This document shows positions 1 to 9,806 of a stretch of 64,000 nt of DNA, in pieces. Source of the DNA: Schumannella sp. 10F1B-5-1 (GTDB taxonomy: Bacteria > Actinomycetota > Actinomycetes > Actinomycetales > Microbacteriaceae); NCBI RefSeq assembly GCF_006517535.1, contig NZ_VHQH01000037.1, forward strand, positions 70,958-134,957, written 5' to 3'. A model generated the notes under the pieces. The model saw only the letters and a program-made list of their open reading frames with translations. It did no database searches and was not told where the DNA came from. The stretch's first letter is position 1, and each line of letters opens with the position of its first letter. The position numbers and the translations under genes are program-made.

Positions 1-279
1 GCCTCGGCGTCGTCGAAGAAGCCCGCCCCGGCGCGCAAGTCCGCCGTCGCGAAGAAGCCTGCGGCTGCTGCCGCCGCGCGCAAGCCCGCCGCCGCGAAGA
101 AGCCCGCGGCCCCCGCGAGCAAGCCGGCCGCGAAGAAGCCGGCCGCGCGCAAGCCTGCCGCCGCAGCCCTCACCGGCCTCTCGGTGGCGCAGCTGCGCGA
201 GCGGGCGAAGGCGGCCGGCGCGACCGGCTACTCGCGCCTGACGAAGCCGCAGCTGATCGAGCTGCTGGAGCGCTCCTGA
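1..279 (+). CDS. Lys/Ala/Pro-rich protein with C-terminal Rho_N/SAP-like domain (5' end missing)
   Basis: The open frame enters from the left edge, so the start and most of the protein are outside the window; 92 residues remain. The first ~55 visible residues are repeats of the type KKPAA/RKPAA, a strongly basic low-complexity tail like those of actinobacterial histone-like nucleoid proteins. The last ~35 residues (LTGLSVAQLRERAKAAGATG and on to LIELLERS) look like the small helical Rho N-terminal/SAP-like fold that can bind nucleic acid. The inferred role is chromosome or RNA binding. It may be the tail of a longer enzyme or of a nucleoid protein; this cannot be decided from the fragment. 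Confidence 0.6.
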   Translation, partial: ASASSKKPAPARKSAVAKKPAAAAAARKPAAAKKPAAPASKPAAKKPAARKPAAAALTGLSVAQLRERAKAAGATGYSRLTKPQLIELLERS

Positions 280-340
280 TCCACACGCCGCGACGGCACC
301 CGCGCTACCGCCGGTTCACCTCCCGTCCACCCGTCGCCCC

Positions 341-346
341 TAGCGT
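341..346 (+). promoter_or_regulatory. Candidate -10 element (TAGCGT) for the peptide synthetase operon
   Basis: TAGCGT lies in the 102-bp gap between the preceding stop and the synthetase start. It matches the TANNNT hexamers seen upstream of many genes in this window. If used, the 5' untranslated region would be about 30-40 nt and would contain GAGAGG at 358-363. No clear -35 is visible. Confidence 0.35.
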
Positions 347-374
347 GCGGAGGCGTCGAGAGGACCCGAGTTCT

Positions 375-404
375 GTGACTGGTGAGTCGATCCGTGACCG
401 CTGA
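375..404 (+). other. Possible 9-codon leader ORF overlapping the synthetase start
   Basis: A GTG at 375 opens a frame that encodes MTGESIRDR and ends at TGA 402-404. It lies about 11 nt behind GAGAGG (358-363), a better placed ribosome-binding site than any in front of the synthetase GTG codons at 382 or 394. Its stop overlaps the synthetase N-terminus, so translational coupling is conceivable. This is inference from spacing only. Confidence 0.2.
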
Positions 405-3400
405 GACCGCATCCGCGTCGGCGGCCGCCGACCCCGAGCCGTCGCCGATCCTCGGCTCGCTCGACCTCGCGGCCCCGCCGCGCACCCTGCTCGACGTGCT
501 GCGCGACACGGCGCAGCGGCATCCCGAGGCCTCGGCGATCGACGACGGCGAGCTCGCGCTCAGCTACCGCCAGCTCATGGCGCGCGTCGTCGCCCTCGCG
601 GCGGCACTGCGCCAGGCGGGCGTGCGCCGCGGGGACCGCGTCGGCGTGCGCATGCCCTCGGGCAGCCACCGCCTCTACGTCGGAATCCTCGGCGTGATCG
701 CCGCCGGCGCCGCCTACGTGCCGGTGGATGTCGACGACCCGCAGGAGCGCGCCGATCTGGTGTTCGGCGAGGCCGGTGTCGTCGGCGTGCTCACGGGTGA
801 CGGCGACTACACGCCGAGCGCCGGCAGCGCGAGCGGAGCTACCGCCTCCTTGCTCACGAGCACCGGCGCCGCGCATCCCAGCACCTCCGCGGTGCCGGTC
901 ATCGACCCGCCGACGCTCGACGACGACGCCTGGATCATCTTCACCTCCGGCTCGACCGGCACCCCCAAGGGCGTCGCCGTCAGCCACCGCTCGGCGGCCG
1001 CGTTCGTGGATGCGGAGGCCCGCCTGTTCCTGCAGTCCGAGCCGCTCGGCCCCGGCGACCGGGTGCTGGCGGGCCTCAGCGTCGCGTTCGACGCGAGCTG
1101 CGAGGAGATGTGGCTGGCCTGGCGCAGCGGCGCCTGCCTCGTGCCGGCCCCGCGCGCCCTCGTGCGCACCGGCATGGACCTCGGCCCCTGGCTCGTCGCC
1201 CGCAACGTGACGGCCGTGTCGACCGTGCCGACCCTGGCCGCGCTCTGGCCGGCCGAGACGCTCGAGAACGTGCGCCTGCTGATCTTCGGCGGCGAGGCCT
1301 GCCCGCCCGAGCTCGGGGAGCGCCTCGCGGTCGAGGGCCGCGAGGTCTGGAACACCTACGGCCCCACCGAGGCGACGGTCGTCGCCTGCGGCGCCCTGCT
1401 CGACGGCAGCGCCCCGGTGCGCATCGGCCTGCCGCTCGATGGCTGGGAGCTCGCGGTCGTCGGCGACGACGGACTCCCGGTCGCCGAGGGCGGCGTCGGC
1501 GAGCTGATCATCGGCGGCGTCGGGCTCGCCCGCTACCTCGATCCGGCGAAGGATGCCGAGAAGTACGCCCCGCACGAGGGTCTCGGCTGGGCGCGCGCCT
1601 ACCGCTCGGGCGATCTGGTGCGCTTCGAGCGCGCGGGCCTCGTGTTCCAGGGCCGCGCCGACGACCAGGTGAAGATCGGCGGACGCCGCATCGAGCTGGG
1701 CGAGGTCGAGGCGGCTGTGCAGGCGCTCGACGGCGTCTCGGCGGCGGCCGTCGCCGTGCGCGAGACCGGCGCGGGCACGAAGATCCTGGTCGGCTACACG
1801 GTTCCCGCCGATCCGGAGGCGTTCAACCGTGCGGCGGCGATCGCCCGCCTGCGCGAGGAGCTGCCGGCGGCGCTCGTGCCACTGCTCGCGATCGTCGACG
1901 ATCTGCCGACCCGCGTCTCGGGCAAGGTCGACAAGAACGCCCTGCCGTGGCCGCTGCCGTCGGCGGGCGGAGGCGAGGAGCCCGATGATTCGGCCCTCGA
2001 TCCCGCAACGCGCGAGCTGGCCGGCCTCTGGCAGTCGGTCCTGGGCGTGCCCGTCACCGAGGCCGACGCGAACTTCTTCGAGCTCGGCGGCGGTTCGCTC
2101 GCGGCCGCGCAGCTCGTGACGCGGGTGCGCGAGCTCGACCCCGAGTTCACGGTCGCGCAGGTGTACGAGCATCCACGTCTCGGCTCGATGGCCGAGGAGC
2201 TGGCCGAGCACCTCGACGCGCGCGCGGCCGACGGTGGCGGAACAGCCGGCGGCAGCGGCGGTGCCCGCGAGTTCCACCGCACGACCCCCACCCCGCGCTG
2301 GTTCCTGACGGCGCAGACCCTGCTGGGCGCGCCGCTGCACATCCTCGCCGGCCTGCGCTGGCTCACCTACCTGTTCACGGCGACGACGATCCTGCACCTG
2401 TTCGGCGGCTTCGACGCGCTGCCGAGCATCCCGCTCGGGCTGCTGGCGATCGCGCTCGTGCTCTTCGTGACCCCGTTCGGGCGCATGGCGATCGCGGTCG
2501 TGATCGCCCGCGTGCTGCTCGCAGGCCTGCGCCCGGGCGACTACCCGCGCGGCGGCGGCGTGCACCTGCGGCTCTGGATGGCGGAGCAGGGCGCCGCCCT
2601 GGTCGGCGCCGCGAGCCTGTCGGGCGCCCCCTGGATCAGCTACTACGCCCGCGCCCTCGGCGCGAAGGTCTCGCGCGACGTCGACCTGCACGCGCTGCCC
2701 CCGGTGACCGGGATGCTCAGCATGGGCCGGGGCGCGGCGGTCGAGCCCGAGGTCGACCTCACCGGCTGGTGGATCGACGGCGACATCGTGCGCGTCGGCG
2801 GCATCCGCATCGGCGCCGGCGCGACCGTGGGAGCGCGCAGCACGCTCGCACCCGGAACCCACCTCGGCAAGCGCTCGGAGATCGCACCCGGCTCGAGCGT
2901 CTTCGGCCGGGTGCCCTCGGGTCAGCTCTGGGCCGGATCGCCCGCCGCGCGCATCGGCTCGGCCCGCGCCTGGTGGCCGGCCGAGCGCCCCGAGCGCCGC
3001 AGCCGGTGGATGCTCGCCTACGGCGCCTCGTCGATCGCGATCTCGTTGCTGCCCGTGCTCGCCATCGCGGCCGGTGCGGTCGTCGTCGCGGCGTTCGTGC
3101 GCGACGCGACCTCGGCGGGGCAGATCGTGCTGGGCGCGCTCGCCGCGCTCGTGCCGGCGACCCTCGTGACCGGCGTCGTGGCCGCGGGGCTCGTGCTCGC
3201 GGGCGTGCGACTGCTGGCGATCGGGCTGCGCGAGGGCGTGCATCCCGTGCGCAGCCGCATCGGCTGGCAGGCCTGGGCGACCGAGCGGCTGCTCGACCTG
3301 GCGCGCACGCTGCTGTTCCCGATCTACTCGAGCCTGTTCACCCCGATCTGGCTGCGGATGCTCGGCGCGAAGGTCGGCCGCGAGGTCGAGGCCTCGACCG

Positions 3401-4425
3401 TGCTGCTGATCCCCTCGATGACCGAGATCCGCGATGGCGCGTTCCTCGCCGACGACACGCTCGTGGCGCCCTACGAGCTCGGCGGCGGCTGGGTGCGCAT
3501 CGCCCGCGCGCAGCTCGGCGCCCGCTCGTTCCTCGGCAACTCGGGGATCGCAGGCGGAGGACGCAAGGTGCCCCGCGACGCCCTCGTCGCGGTGCTCTCG
3601 GCCGCGCCGAGCAAGTCGAAGGCGGGCTCGTCGTGGCTCGGCTCGCCCGCCATGCGACTGCGACGCCAGGTGAACGAGGGCGACCTCGCGCGCACCTTCG
3701 CCCCGCCCGCGCACCTGCGCGTCGCCCGCGCGCTCTGGGAACTCGGCCGCATCGTGCCCGTGCTGCTCACCTGCGCGATCGGCCTCGCGGTCGTGCTGAC
3801 CCTCGCCGCGATCACGGTCGCGTGGGGGCTCGGCTGGGCGATCGTGCTGTCGGGGCTCGTGCTGTTGGCCGCCGGGGCCGTGGCCGCGGCGCTGTCGACG
3901 GCCGCCAAGTGGATGCTGGTGGGTCGCATCCGCGCGGGCGAGCATCCGCTCTGGTCGTCGTTCATCTGGCGCAACGAGGTCGCCGACACCTTCGTCGAGA
4001 TGATCGCGGCGCCGTGGTTCGCGACGACGGCGATCGGCACGCCCGCGCTCAACGTCTGGCTGCGCAGCCTGGGCGCGAGGATCGGCCGCGGGGTGTGGTG
4101 CGAGAGCTACTGGCTGCCCGAGGCCGATCTGGTGGTGCTGGGCGACGGATCGACGGTCAACCGCGGGTGCGTCGTGCAGACCCACCTGTTCCATGATCGG
4201 ATCATGAGCATGGATGCCGTCGCCCTCGACCCCGGAGCCACCCTCGGCCCGCACAGCGTGGTGCTGCCCGCCGCCCGCATCGGCGCGCACGCGACCGTCG
4301 GCCCCGCCTCGCTCGTCATGCGCGGCGAGTCGGTGCCCGAGGGCAGCCGCTGGAGCGGCAACCCGATCGGGCCCTGGCGCGAGGTCGTCGTGGCGCCGTA
4401 CTCGGCCCAGCCTTCCGGCCGATGA
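382..4425 (+). CDS. Pls/PosA-family single-module non-ribosomal peptide synthetase
   Basis: This is a 1347-aa membrane synthetase of the poly-epsilon-lysine synthetase (Pls) type. Order: adenylation domain (SGSTGTPKG ~189-197, FDASCEEMW core, YRSGDLVR ~407, terminal SGKVDK Lys ~516); carrier domain with FFELGGGSL and phosphopantetheine Ser ~572; then three tandem units that each pair hydrophobic membrane segments (~650-715, 878-948, 1121-1176) with a soluble hexapeptide-repeat acyltransferase-like part beginning GLRPG, GLREG and RIRAG. There is no condensation or thioesterase domain, as in Pls, where the tandem C-terminal domains form isopeptide bonds iteratively. The likely product is a secreted homo-poly(amino acid) or short isopeptide; the monomer cannot be read safely. 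Start is GTG 382 or in-frame GTG 394. The ATGA overlap couples it to the M1 peptidase. Confidence 0.9.
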   Translation: MSRSVTAETASASAAADPEPSPILGSLDLAAPPRTLLDVLRDTAQRHPEASAIDDGELALSYRQLMARVVALAAALRQAGVRRGDRVGVRMPSGSHRLYVGILGVIAAGAAYVPVDVDDPQERADLVFGEAGVVGVLTGDGDYTPSAGSASGATASLLTSTGAAHPSTSAVPVIDPPTLDDDAWIIFTSGSTGTPKGVAVSHRSAAAFVDAEARLFLQSEPLGPGDRVLAGLSVAFDASCEEMWLAWRSGACLVPAPRALVRTGMDLGPWLVARNVTAVSTVPTLAALWPAETLENVRLLIFGGEACPPELGERLAVEGREVWNTYGPTEATVVACGALLDGSAPVRIGLPLDGWELAVVGDDGLPVAEGGVGELIIGGVGLARYLDPAKDAEKYAPHEGLGWARAYRSGDLVRFERAGLVFQGRADDQVKIGGRRIELGEVEAAVQALDGVSAAAVAVRETGAGTKILVGYTVPADPEAFNRAAAIARLREELPAALVPLLAIVDDLPTRVSGKVDKNALPWPLPSAGGGEEPDDSALDPATRELAGLWQSVLGVPVTEADANFFELGGGSLAAAQLVTRVRELDPEFTVAQVYEHPRLGSMAEELAEHLDARAADGGGTAGGSGGAREFHRTTPTPRWFLTAQTLLGAPLHILAGLRWLTYLFTATTILHLFGGFDALPSIPLGLLAIALVLFVTPFGRMAIAVVIARVLLAGLRPGDYPRGGGVHLRLWMAEQGAALVGAASLSGAPWISYYARALGAKVSRDVDLHALPPVTGMLSMGRGAAVEPEVDLTGWWIDGDIVRVGGIRIGAGATVGARSTLAPGTHLGKRSEIAPGSSVFGRVPSGQLWAGSPAARIGSARAWWPAERPERRSRWMLAYGASSIAISLLPVLAIAAGAVVVAAFVRDATSAGQIVLGALAALVPATLVTGVVAAGLVLAGVRLLAIGLREGVHPVRSRIGWQAWATERLLDLARTLLFPIYSSLFTPIWLRMLGAKVGREVEASTVLLIPSMTEIRDGAFLADDTLVAPYELGGGWVRIARAQLGARSFLGNSGIAGGGRKVPRDALVAVLSAAPSKSKAGSSWLGSPAMRLRRQVNEGDLARTFAPPAHLRVARALWELGRIVPVLLTCAIGLAVVLTLAAITVAWGLGWAIVLSGLVLLAAGAVAAALSTAAKWMLVGRIRAGEHPLWSSFIWRNEVADTFVEMIAAPWFATTAIGTPALNVWLRSLGARIGRGVWCESYWLPEADLVVLGDGSTVNRGCVVQTHLFHDRIMSMDAVALDPGATLGPHSVVLPAARIGAHATVGPASLVMRGESVPEGSRWSGNPIGPWREVVVAPYSAQPSGR

Positions 4426-5759
4426 CGGGCGCTCTGCGCTCGGCGATCTCGGGCGGCGTCGATCCCTACCTGCCGGGCATCGGCGACGACGGCTACGCGG
4501 TCGATCAGTACACCCTCGACCTCGACTACCGGGTGGCCGCGAACCGGCTCAGCGGCTCGGCGGAGATCTCGGCGATGGCGCTGCGGGCGCTGCCGCGCCT
4601 CCGCTTCGACCTGTCGGGTCTGCGCGTCAGCCGGGTGCGGGTCAACGGCCTCAAGGCCCGCCACACGCAGACGCCGCACCACCTCACGGTCACGCCGGCG
4701 ACGCCGATCGCGGCCGGCGACCGCGTCACGGTGCAGATCGACTACGCGGGCTCGCCCCGCTCGCGGCGCAGCACCTGGGGTCCGGTCGGCTGGGAGGAGC
4801 TCGACGACGGGGTGATCGTGGCCGCGCAGCCCTCGGGCGCCTCCACCTGGTTCCCCTGCAACGACCACCCGAGCGACAAGGCCCACTACGACATCCGCAT
4901 CGTCGCGGATGCCGGCTACACGGTCGTCGCGAACGGCCGCCAGGTCTCGTCGCGGCCGAGCGGCGGGCGTCGCGCCTGGCATTTCGTGCAGGAGCAGCCG
5001 ACCTCGACCTATCTCGCGACCGTGCAGATCGGGCGCTACACGAGCACGAAGGTCGATCTCGACGGCGTCGCCGGCCACCTGGTCTATCCGCCGGCGATCG
5101 CGCCGCGGGTGAAGCACGACTTCCGCGAGCTGGGCGCCATGATGGCGCTCTACCGCCGCCTGTTCGGCGAGTACCCCTTCGACGGCTACACGGTCGTCGT
5201 CACGGCCGACGAGCTCGAGATCCCGCTCGAGGCGCAGGGCGCGGCGATCTTCGGCGCGAACCACGCCGCCGGCGACGACGCCTGGAACCGGCTCATCGCG
5301 CACGAGCTGGCGCACCAGTGGTTCGGCAACAGCGTCGGCGTGAGCGCGTGGGAGCACATCTGGCTCAACGAGGGCTTCGCCTGCTACAGCGAGTGGCTGT
5401 GGTCCGAGGATCGCGGCGGCCCCACGGTCGAGGAGTGCGCGCGCCAGCACTACGGCGGCCTCGAGGAGCAGCCCGAGGACATCGTGATCGGCGCGCCCGG
5501 CGCGGCCGACATGTTCGACGACCGCGTCTACAAGCGCGGCGCTCTCACCCTGCACGCGCTGCGGCGGCTGCTCGGCGACGACGCCTTCTTCGCGCTGCTG
5601 CGCGACTGGTGCGCCGACAACCGCTACGGCTCGGTCGGCACGGTCGACTTCCTGCATGCGGCATCGGCCGCGGCCGGCTCCGGGCGGGGCGGCGCGGTGC
5701 GCGAGCTGCTCGAGAGCTGGCTGTTCGCGACGGCGCTGCCGGCGTTCCCTCGGGGCTGA
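4422..5759 (+). CDS. M1-family zinc metallopeptidase
   Basis: This is a 445-aa gluzincin. The zinc motif HELAH is at ~294-298, the third ligand Glu ~317 lies in WLNEGF, and a likely transition-state Tyr is ~370 in VYKRGA. The usual GAMEN exopeptidase motif is replaced by QGAAIFG, so substrate N-terminus recognition probably differs from classic aminopeptidases. The protein is short: it ends after the catalytic domain and lacks the large C-terminal helical domain of full-length M1 enzymes. No signal peptide is visible. The 4-bp overlap with the synthetase suggests trimming or degradation of its product, as in epsilon-polylysine producers that carry their own degrading aminopeptidase. That functional link is inference. 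Confidence 0.88.
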   Translation: MTGALRSAISGGVDPYLPGIGDDGYAVDQYTLDLDYRVAANRLSGSAEISAMALRALPRLRFDLSGLRVSRVRVNGLKARHTQTPHHLTVTPATPIAAGDRVTVQIDYAGSPRSRRSTWGPVGWEELDDGVIVAAQPSGASTWFPCNDHPSDKAHYDIRIVADAGYTVVANGRQVSSRPSGGRRAWHFVQEQPTSTYLATVQIGRYTSTKVDLDGVAGHLVYPPAIAPRVKHDFRELGAMMALYRRLFGEYPFDGYTVVVTADELEIPLEAQGAAIFGANHAAGDDAWNRLIAHELAHQWFGNSVGVSAWEHIWLNEGFACYSEWLWSEDRGGPTVEECARQHYGGLEEQPEDIVIGAPGAADMFDDRVYKRGALTLHALRRLLGDDAFFALLRDWCADNRYGSVGTVDFLHAASAAAGSGRGGAVRELLESWLFATALPAFPRG

Positions 5760-5780
5760 GCGCTCCGGGCTGAGCGCTCC
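5753..5780 (+). repeat. 14-bp tandem duplication spanning the peptidase stop codon
   Basis: GGGCTGAGCGCTCC occurs at 5753-5766 and again, without a gap, at 5767-5780. The first copy carries the stop codon of the M1 peptidase gene and the second repeats it in the intergenic space. It looks like a recent slippage duplication. No function is evident. Confidence 0.8.
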
Positions 5781-5800
5781 GCCTGAGCTTCTCGGCCGAG

Positions 5801-6397
5801 CTAATCGCCGTCGGGCACCGCGAGGCTGACGAACAGCTCCTCGTCGTCGAGGTCGAACAGCCGCCAGGCCGGGCCGGGGCTCGACCCGGGCACCTGGATG
5901 CGCGCTCGCGCGGTCTGGCGCGGCAGCGGCGAGAACACGACATGACGCGGGTCGACGCGCAGCCCGCGGCCGTCGCCCTTGAGCACGGCCTCGATGCGCG
6001 TCCAGCGCAGCATCGGCTCGCCCCGCCCGGGAGCGATCTTGCCGATCGCCTCCACCCGGTCGGGCCGGGTCACCCGCAGCTCGGCGTCGACGCCGATCGC
6101 CCGTTCGCGCAGCGACGCCGCCACGACCGTCAGGTCGCCGGCATGGCTGATGCTGACGGCGGCCGGCAGAGCGGCCGTGGCCGAGATCACGAGCGCGGTC
6201 GGCCGACCGTGGTCGCCGCCGCAGAACGCGCAGCTCGTGTCGAGGATCACCGAGCCGGCACGCACATCGGCCAGCTCGGCGACCAGCTCGCGCGCGGCCG
6301 CGCGGGCCCGCTCGCGCCGCTCGGCGGGGTCGTCGGCGGCGGCGATCACCACGACGCGCACGCCGTCGGGGGTGTCGAGCTCTCGCAGCGCATCCAC
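5801..6397 (-). CDS. Sfp-type 4'-phosphopantetheinyl transferase superfamily protein
   Basis: This 198-aa protein would transfer phosphopantetheine from CoA to a carrier-domain serine. Family landmarks are in order: CGGDHGRP (~59-66), VSISHAGD (~81-88), the magnesium-binding IGVDAE (Asp104, Glu106), and RWTRIEAVLK, where Glu136 and Lys140 stand at the usual W-x-x-K-E-A-x-x-K positions. The Lys before Glu is replaced by Ile. It is convergent with, and 41 bp from, the synthetase-peptidase operon, so it is the obvious candidate to activate the carrier domain at synthetase Ser572. Start is GTG, with GAGAGGG 7 nt upstream on the minus strand. It shares a 39-bp divergent region with cofE. Confidence 0.85.
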   Translation of the reverse strand: MDALRELDTPDGVRVVVIAAADDPAERRERARAAARELVAELADVRAGSVILDTSCAFCGGDHGRPTALVISATAALPAAVSISHAGDLTVVAASLRERAIGVDAELRVTRPDRVEAIGKIAPGRGEPMLRWTRIEAVLKGDGRGLRVDPRHVVFSPLPRQTARARIQVPGSSPGPAWRLFDLDDEELFVSLAVPDGD

Positions 6398-6422
6398 CCT
6401 CGAACCCTCTCACGTGCACATC

Positions 6423-6430
6423 TCTAGAGT
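6423..6430 (+). promoter_or_regulatory. Shared divergent -10 region (CTCTAGAG/TAGAGT)
   Basis: TAGAGT at 6425-6430 ends 6 nt before the cofE GTG, so cofE could be leaderless. The same bases form the palindrome CTCTAGAG, giving TAGAGA on the minus strand in front of the phosphopantetheinyl transferase. One short AT-containing core may therefore serve both directions. Confidence 0.45.
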
Positions 6431-6436
6431 GAGCGG

Positions 6437-7246
6437 GTGCGTTTCGAACCCGCCCTGCAGATCGCCCTCGTCGACGGGATCGGCGAGATCGAGCCGGGCG
6501 CCGACCTGCCGGCGCTGATCGCGGAGGCGGTGGCCGAGGCGGTGGCCGACGGCGACATCCTGGCCGTCACGTCGAAGATCGTCAGCAAGGCCGAGGGGCG
6601 TCTCGTGGCGGCCGACGACCGCGAGCAGGCGATCACCGACCAGACCGTGCGGCTCGTCGCCTCGCGCCGCAATCCCGAGACCGGCCACGTGATGCGCATC
6701 GTCGAGAACCCGCTCGGGCTCGTCATGGCGGCGGCGGGCGTGGATGCGAGCAACGTGCCCGAGGGCATGATCCTGCTGCTGCCCGAGGACCCCGACGCGA
6801 GTGCCCGCGCGATCGCCGCGGCCGTGCGCGAGCGTTGCGGCGCGCGCATCGGCGTGATCGTGACCGACACGATGGGCCGCGCCTGGCGCGTCGGGCAGAC
6901 GGATGCGGCGATCGGCGCCGCCGGGGTGCGCGTCGTCGACGACCTGCGCGGCACGACGGATGCGAACGGCCGCGTGCTCGACGTCACGGTCGCCGCCGTC
7001 GCCGACGAGATCGCGGCCGCCGCCGACCTCGTGAAGGGCAAGGCCAGCGGGCGGCCCGTCGCGATCGTGCGCGGGCTCGGGCATCTGGTCGGCGACGCCG
7101 ACGGAGCGGACGCGCTGTCCGGGGCACGCACACTCGTGCGCACGGGCGAGGGCGACCTCTTCCGGCTCGGCGCCGAGGAGGCCCGCGCGGAGGGCTACGC
7201 GGCGGGCTGGGCCGCCGGGCGCGCGGCGGGAGAGCACCGGGATTGA
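6437..7246 (+). CDS. cofE: Coenzyme F420-0:L-glutamate ligase
   Basis: This is a 269-aa CofE-type ligase that adds the gamma-linked glutamate tail to F420-0 using GTP. Visible signatures are [12 protein letters not shown] near residue 50, RTVRL-like [24 protein letters not shown], and [19 protein letters not shown] around residue 145. It corresponds to the N-terminal half of mycobacterial FbiB; the C-terminal nitroreductase-like domain is absent. Start is GTG, placed 6 nt after TAGAGT. The other F420 genes of the window (importer, cofC, cofD) lie 5-10 kb away. Confidence 0.9.
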   Translation: MRFEPALQIALVDGIGEIEPGADLPALIAEAVAEAVADGDILAVTSKIVSKAEGRLVAADDREQAITDQTVRLVASRRNPETGHVMRIVENPLGLVMAAAGVDASNVPEGMILLLPEDPDASARAIAAAVRERCGARIGVIVTDTMGRAWRVGQTDAAIGAAGVRVVDDLRGTTDANGRVLDVTVAAVADEIAAAADLVKGKASGRPVAIVRGLGHLVGDADGADALSGARTLVRTGEGDLFRLGAEEARAEGYAAGWAAGRAAGEHRD

Positions 7247-7284
7247 ACCGGCACTGATCCGTGCCGGGGATGCTCACCGCATCC

Positions 7285-7323
7285 AGGGCGGATCTACAGG
7301 GCGGATCTACAAGGCGGATTTGC
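7285..7323 (+). repeat. Three 13-bp tandem repeats upstream of moxR
   Basis: AGGGCGGATCTAC occurs at 7285-7297 and 7298-7310 exactly, then as AAGGCGGATTTGC at 7311-7323, with a fourth partial AGGGCGC. The array fills the middle of the 117-bp gap before the MoxR operon. It could be an iteron-like protein-binding array or a neutral minisatellite. Confidence 0.75.
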
Positions 7324-7363
7324 AGGGCGCGCAGAGCGCACACCGTGACAGACTCGGCAGACC

Positions 7364-8467
<1,104 letters not shown>

Positions 8468-8492
8468 CGGCAGCGAGCCGAGAGCGCACCCC

Positions 8493-9806
8493 ATGGCCCG
8501 TCGCCCCGACCGCACCCGCTCGGTGTGGACGACCGTGCGCGGAACCGTGACGCTCGTGATCGGGGCGCTCGTCATCCTGTTCGCCTACTTCGGCGCGTGG
8601 CCCGAGGCTCTCGTCGCCGGCGTCGCCGCGCTGCTGCTGTCGCTCGTCGGACTGCTGACCGTGCGCCTGACCCGGCCCAAGCTGACCGTGACGCGCGAGT
8701 TCAGCCCGCCGATCGTGTCGGCCGGAACCCCGGTGCGGGTCGTGCTGGGCATCGCCAACGCGGGCGCCCGCTCGACGCCGCCGGGGGAGTGGAATGACAG
8801 CCTGCCCTGGCACGAGTCGCAGCGCCCGCAGCCGCTGCCCGCGCTCGGCAGCACGATGGAGCAGGTGGCCGCCGGCGCAGGCTCGGGACGCCGCGCACGG
8901 GCGATCGCCTTCGAGTACGAGCTGCATCCCGAGCAGCGCGGCGTCTACCCGGTCGGCCCGCTCGCCGTCGAGCACCGCGACCCCTTCGGCATGGCCCGGT
9001 CGGTCACCGCGCAGGGCGGCCGCGACGACCTCGTCGTGGTTCCCGAGCTCGTGAGCCTGCCGCCCGGCGCGCTGTCGACGGCCGAGGCCGAGGGCAACGC
9101 CCTGCTCGTGCAGCGCCGCGTCACCGGCAACGACGACGACCTCACGACCCGCGAGTACCGACCCGGGGATGCGCTGCGCCGCGTGCACTGGCGGGCGTCG
9201 GCCCGCCACGGCGAGCTCATGGTGCGGCAGGAGGAGCAGCGCAGCTATCCGAAGGTGCGCCTGCTGCTCGACACCCGCCGCGACGGATACTCCGACGCCG
9301 CCCCCGATGGGCTCGCCGACAGCGCCGCCGACGAGAGCGAGAGCTTCGAGTGGATCGTGCGCTTCTTCGCGTCGCTCTCGCTGCACCTCTTCGATCGCGG
9401 ATTCGACGTGCAGGTGCACGAGACGGCCGAGCCGCAGGTCGCGACCTTCGGCGACCGCTGGGAGGGCATGCAGCGCGACCAGCGGTTCCTGCGCAGCCTG
9501 GCCGGCATCCACCTGGTGACCACGACGTCGCGCGAGGCGCCCGAGCCGCCGCCGACCTCGGATGCGCCGGGCCCGGTCTTCGCCCTGCTCGCATCGCCCA
9601 GCACGCCCACCCTCGACTGGATGCGGCGACAGCGCCGGCCGGGCGAGGCGGCGGTGGCCTGGATGCTCGGCGGCCACAACGACGACGCCCGCGAGGTGCT
9701 GCGCGCCTCGGGCTGGACCGTCGCGAACCCGGCACTCTGGGACGACCCGGTCGAGGCCTGGCTGCAGGCCCACGAGATGTACGGGATCTCGCGTGGTTCT
9801 CGCTGA
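8493..9806 (+). CDS. DUF58-domain membrane protein
   Basis: This 437-aa protein has two hydrophobic segments near the N-terminus (~15-55), a long beta-rich region, and the DUF58 signature TREYRPGDALRRVHWRAS at ~225-242 followed by a VWA-like domain. DUF58 proteins are typical partners of MoxR ATPases and of TgpA-like transglutaminases. The exact activity of this family is unknown; a role in cell-envelope assembly is inferred from such operons. It sits between the other two members, and its end overlaps the most likely start of the transglutaminase gene. Confidence 0.9.
   Translation: MARRPDRTRSVWTTVRGTVTLVIGALVILFAYFGAWPEALVAGVAALLLSLVGLLTVRLTRPKLTVTREFSPPIVSAGTPVRVVLGIANAGARSTPPGEWNDSLPWHESQRPQPLPALGSTMEQVAAGAGSGRRARAIAFEYELHPEQRGVYPVGPLAVEHRDPFGMARSVTAQGGRDDLVVVPELVSLPPGALSTAEAEGNALLVQRRVTGNDDDLTTREYRPGDALRRVHWRASARHGELMVRQEEQRSYPKVRLLLDTRRDGYSDAAPDGLADSAADESESFEWIVRFFASLSLHLFDRGFDVQVHETAEPQVATFGDRWEGMQRDQRFLRSLAGIHLVTTTSREAPEPPPTSDAPGPVFALLASPSTPTLDWMRRQRRPGEAAVAWMLGGHNDDAREVLRASGWTVANPALWDDPVEAWLQAHEMYGISRGSR

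Noticed and set aside
1-279. Complete histone H1-like gene
   Set aside because: The frame is already open at base 1, so the start and total length are unknown.
340-4290. Very long open frame antisense to the synthetase gene
   Set aside because: It is Arg/Asp/His-rich without domain patterns and arises from third-position GC bias opposite a real gene; the same holds for other kilobase-long antisense frames here.
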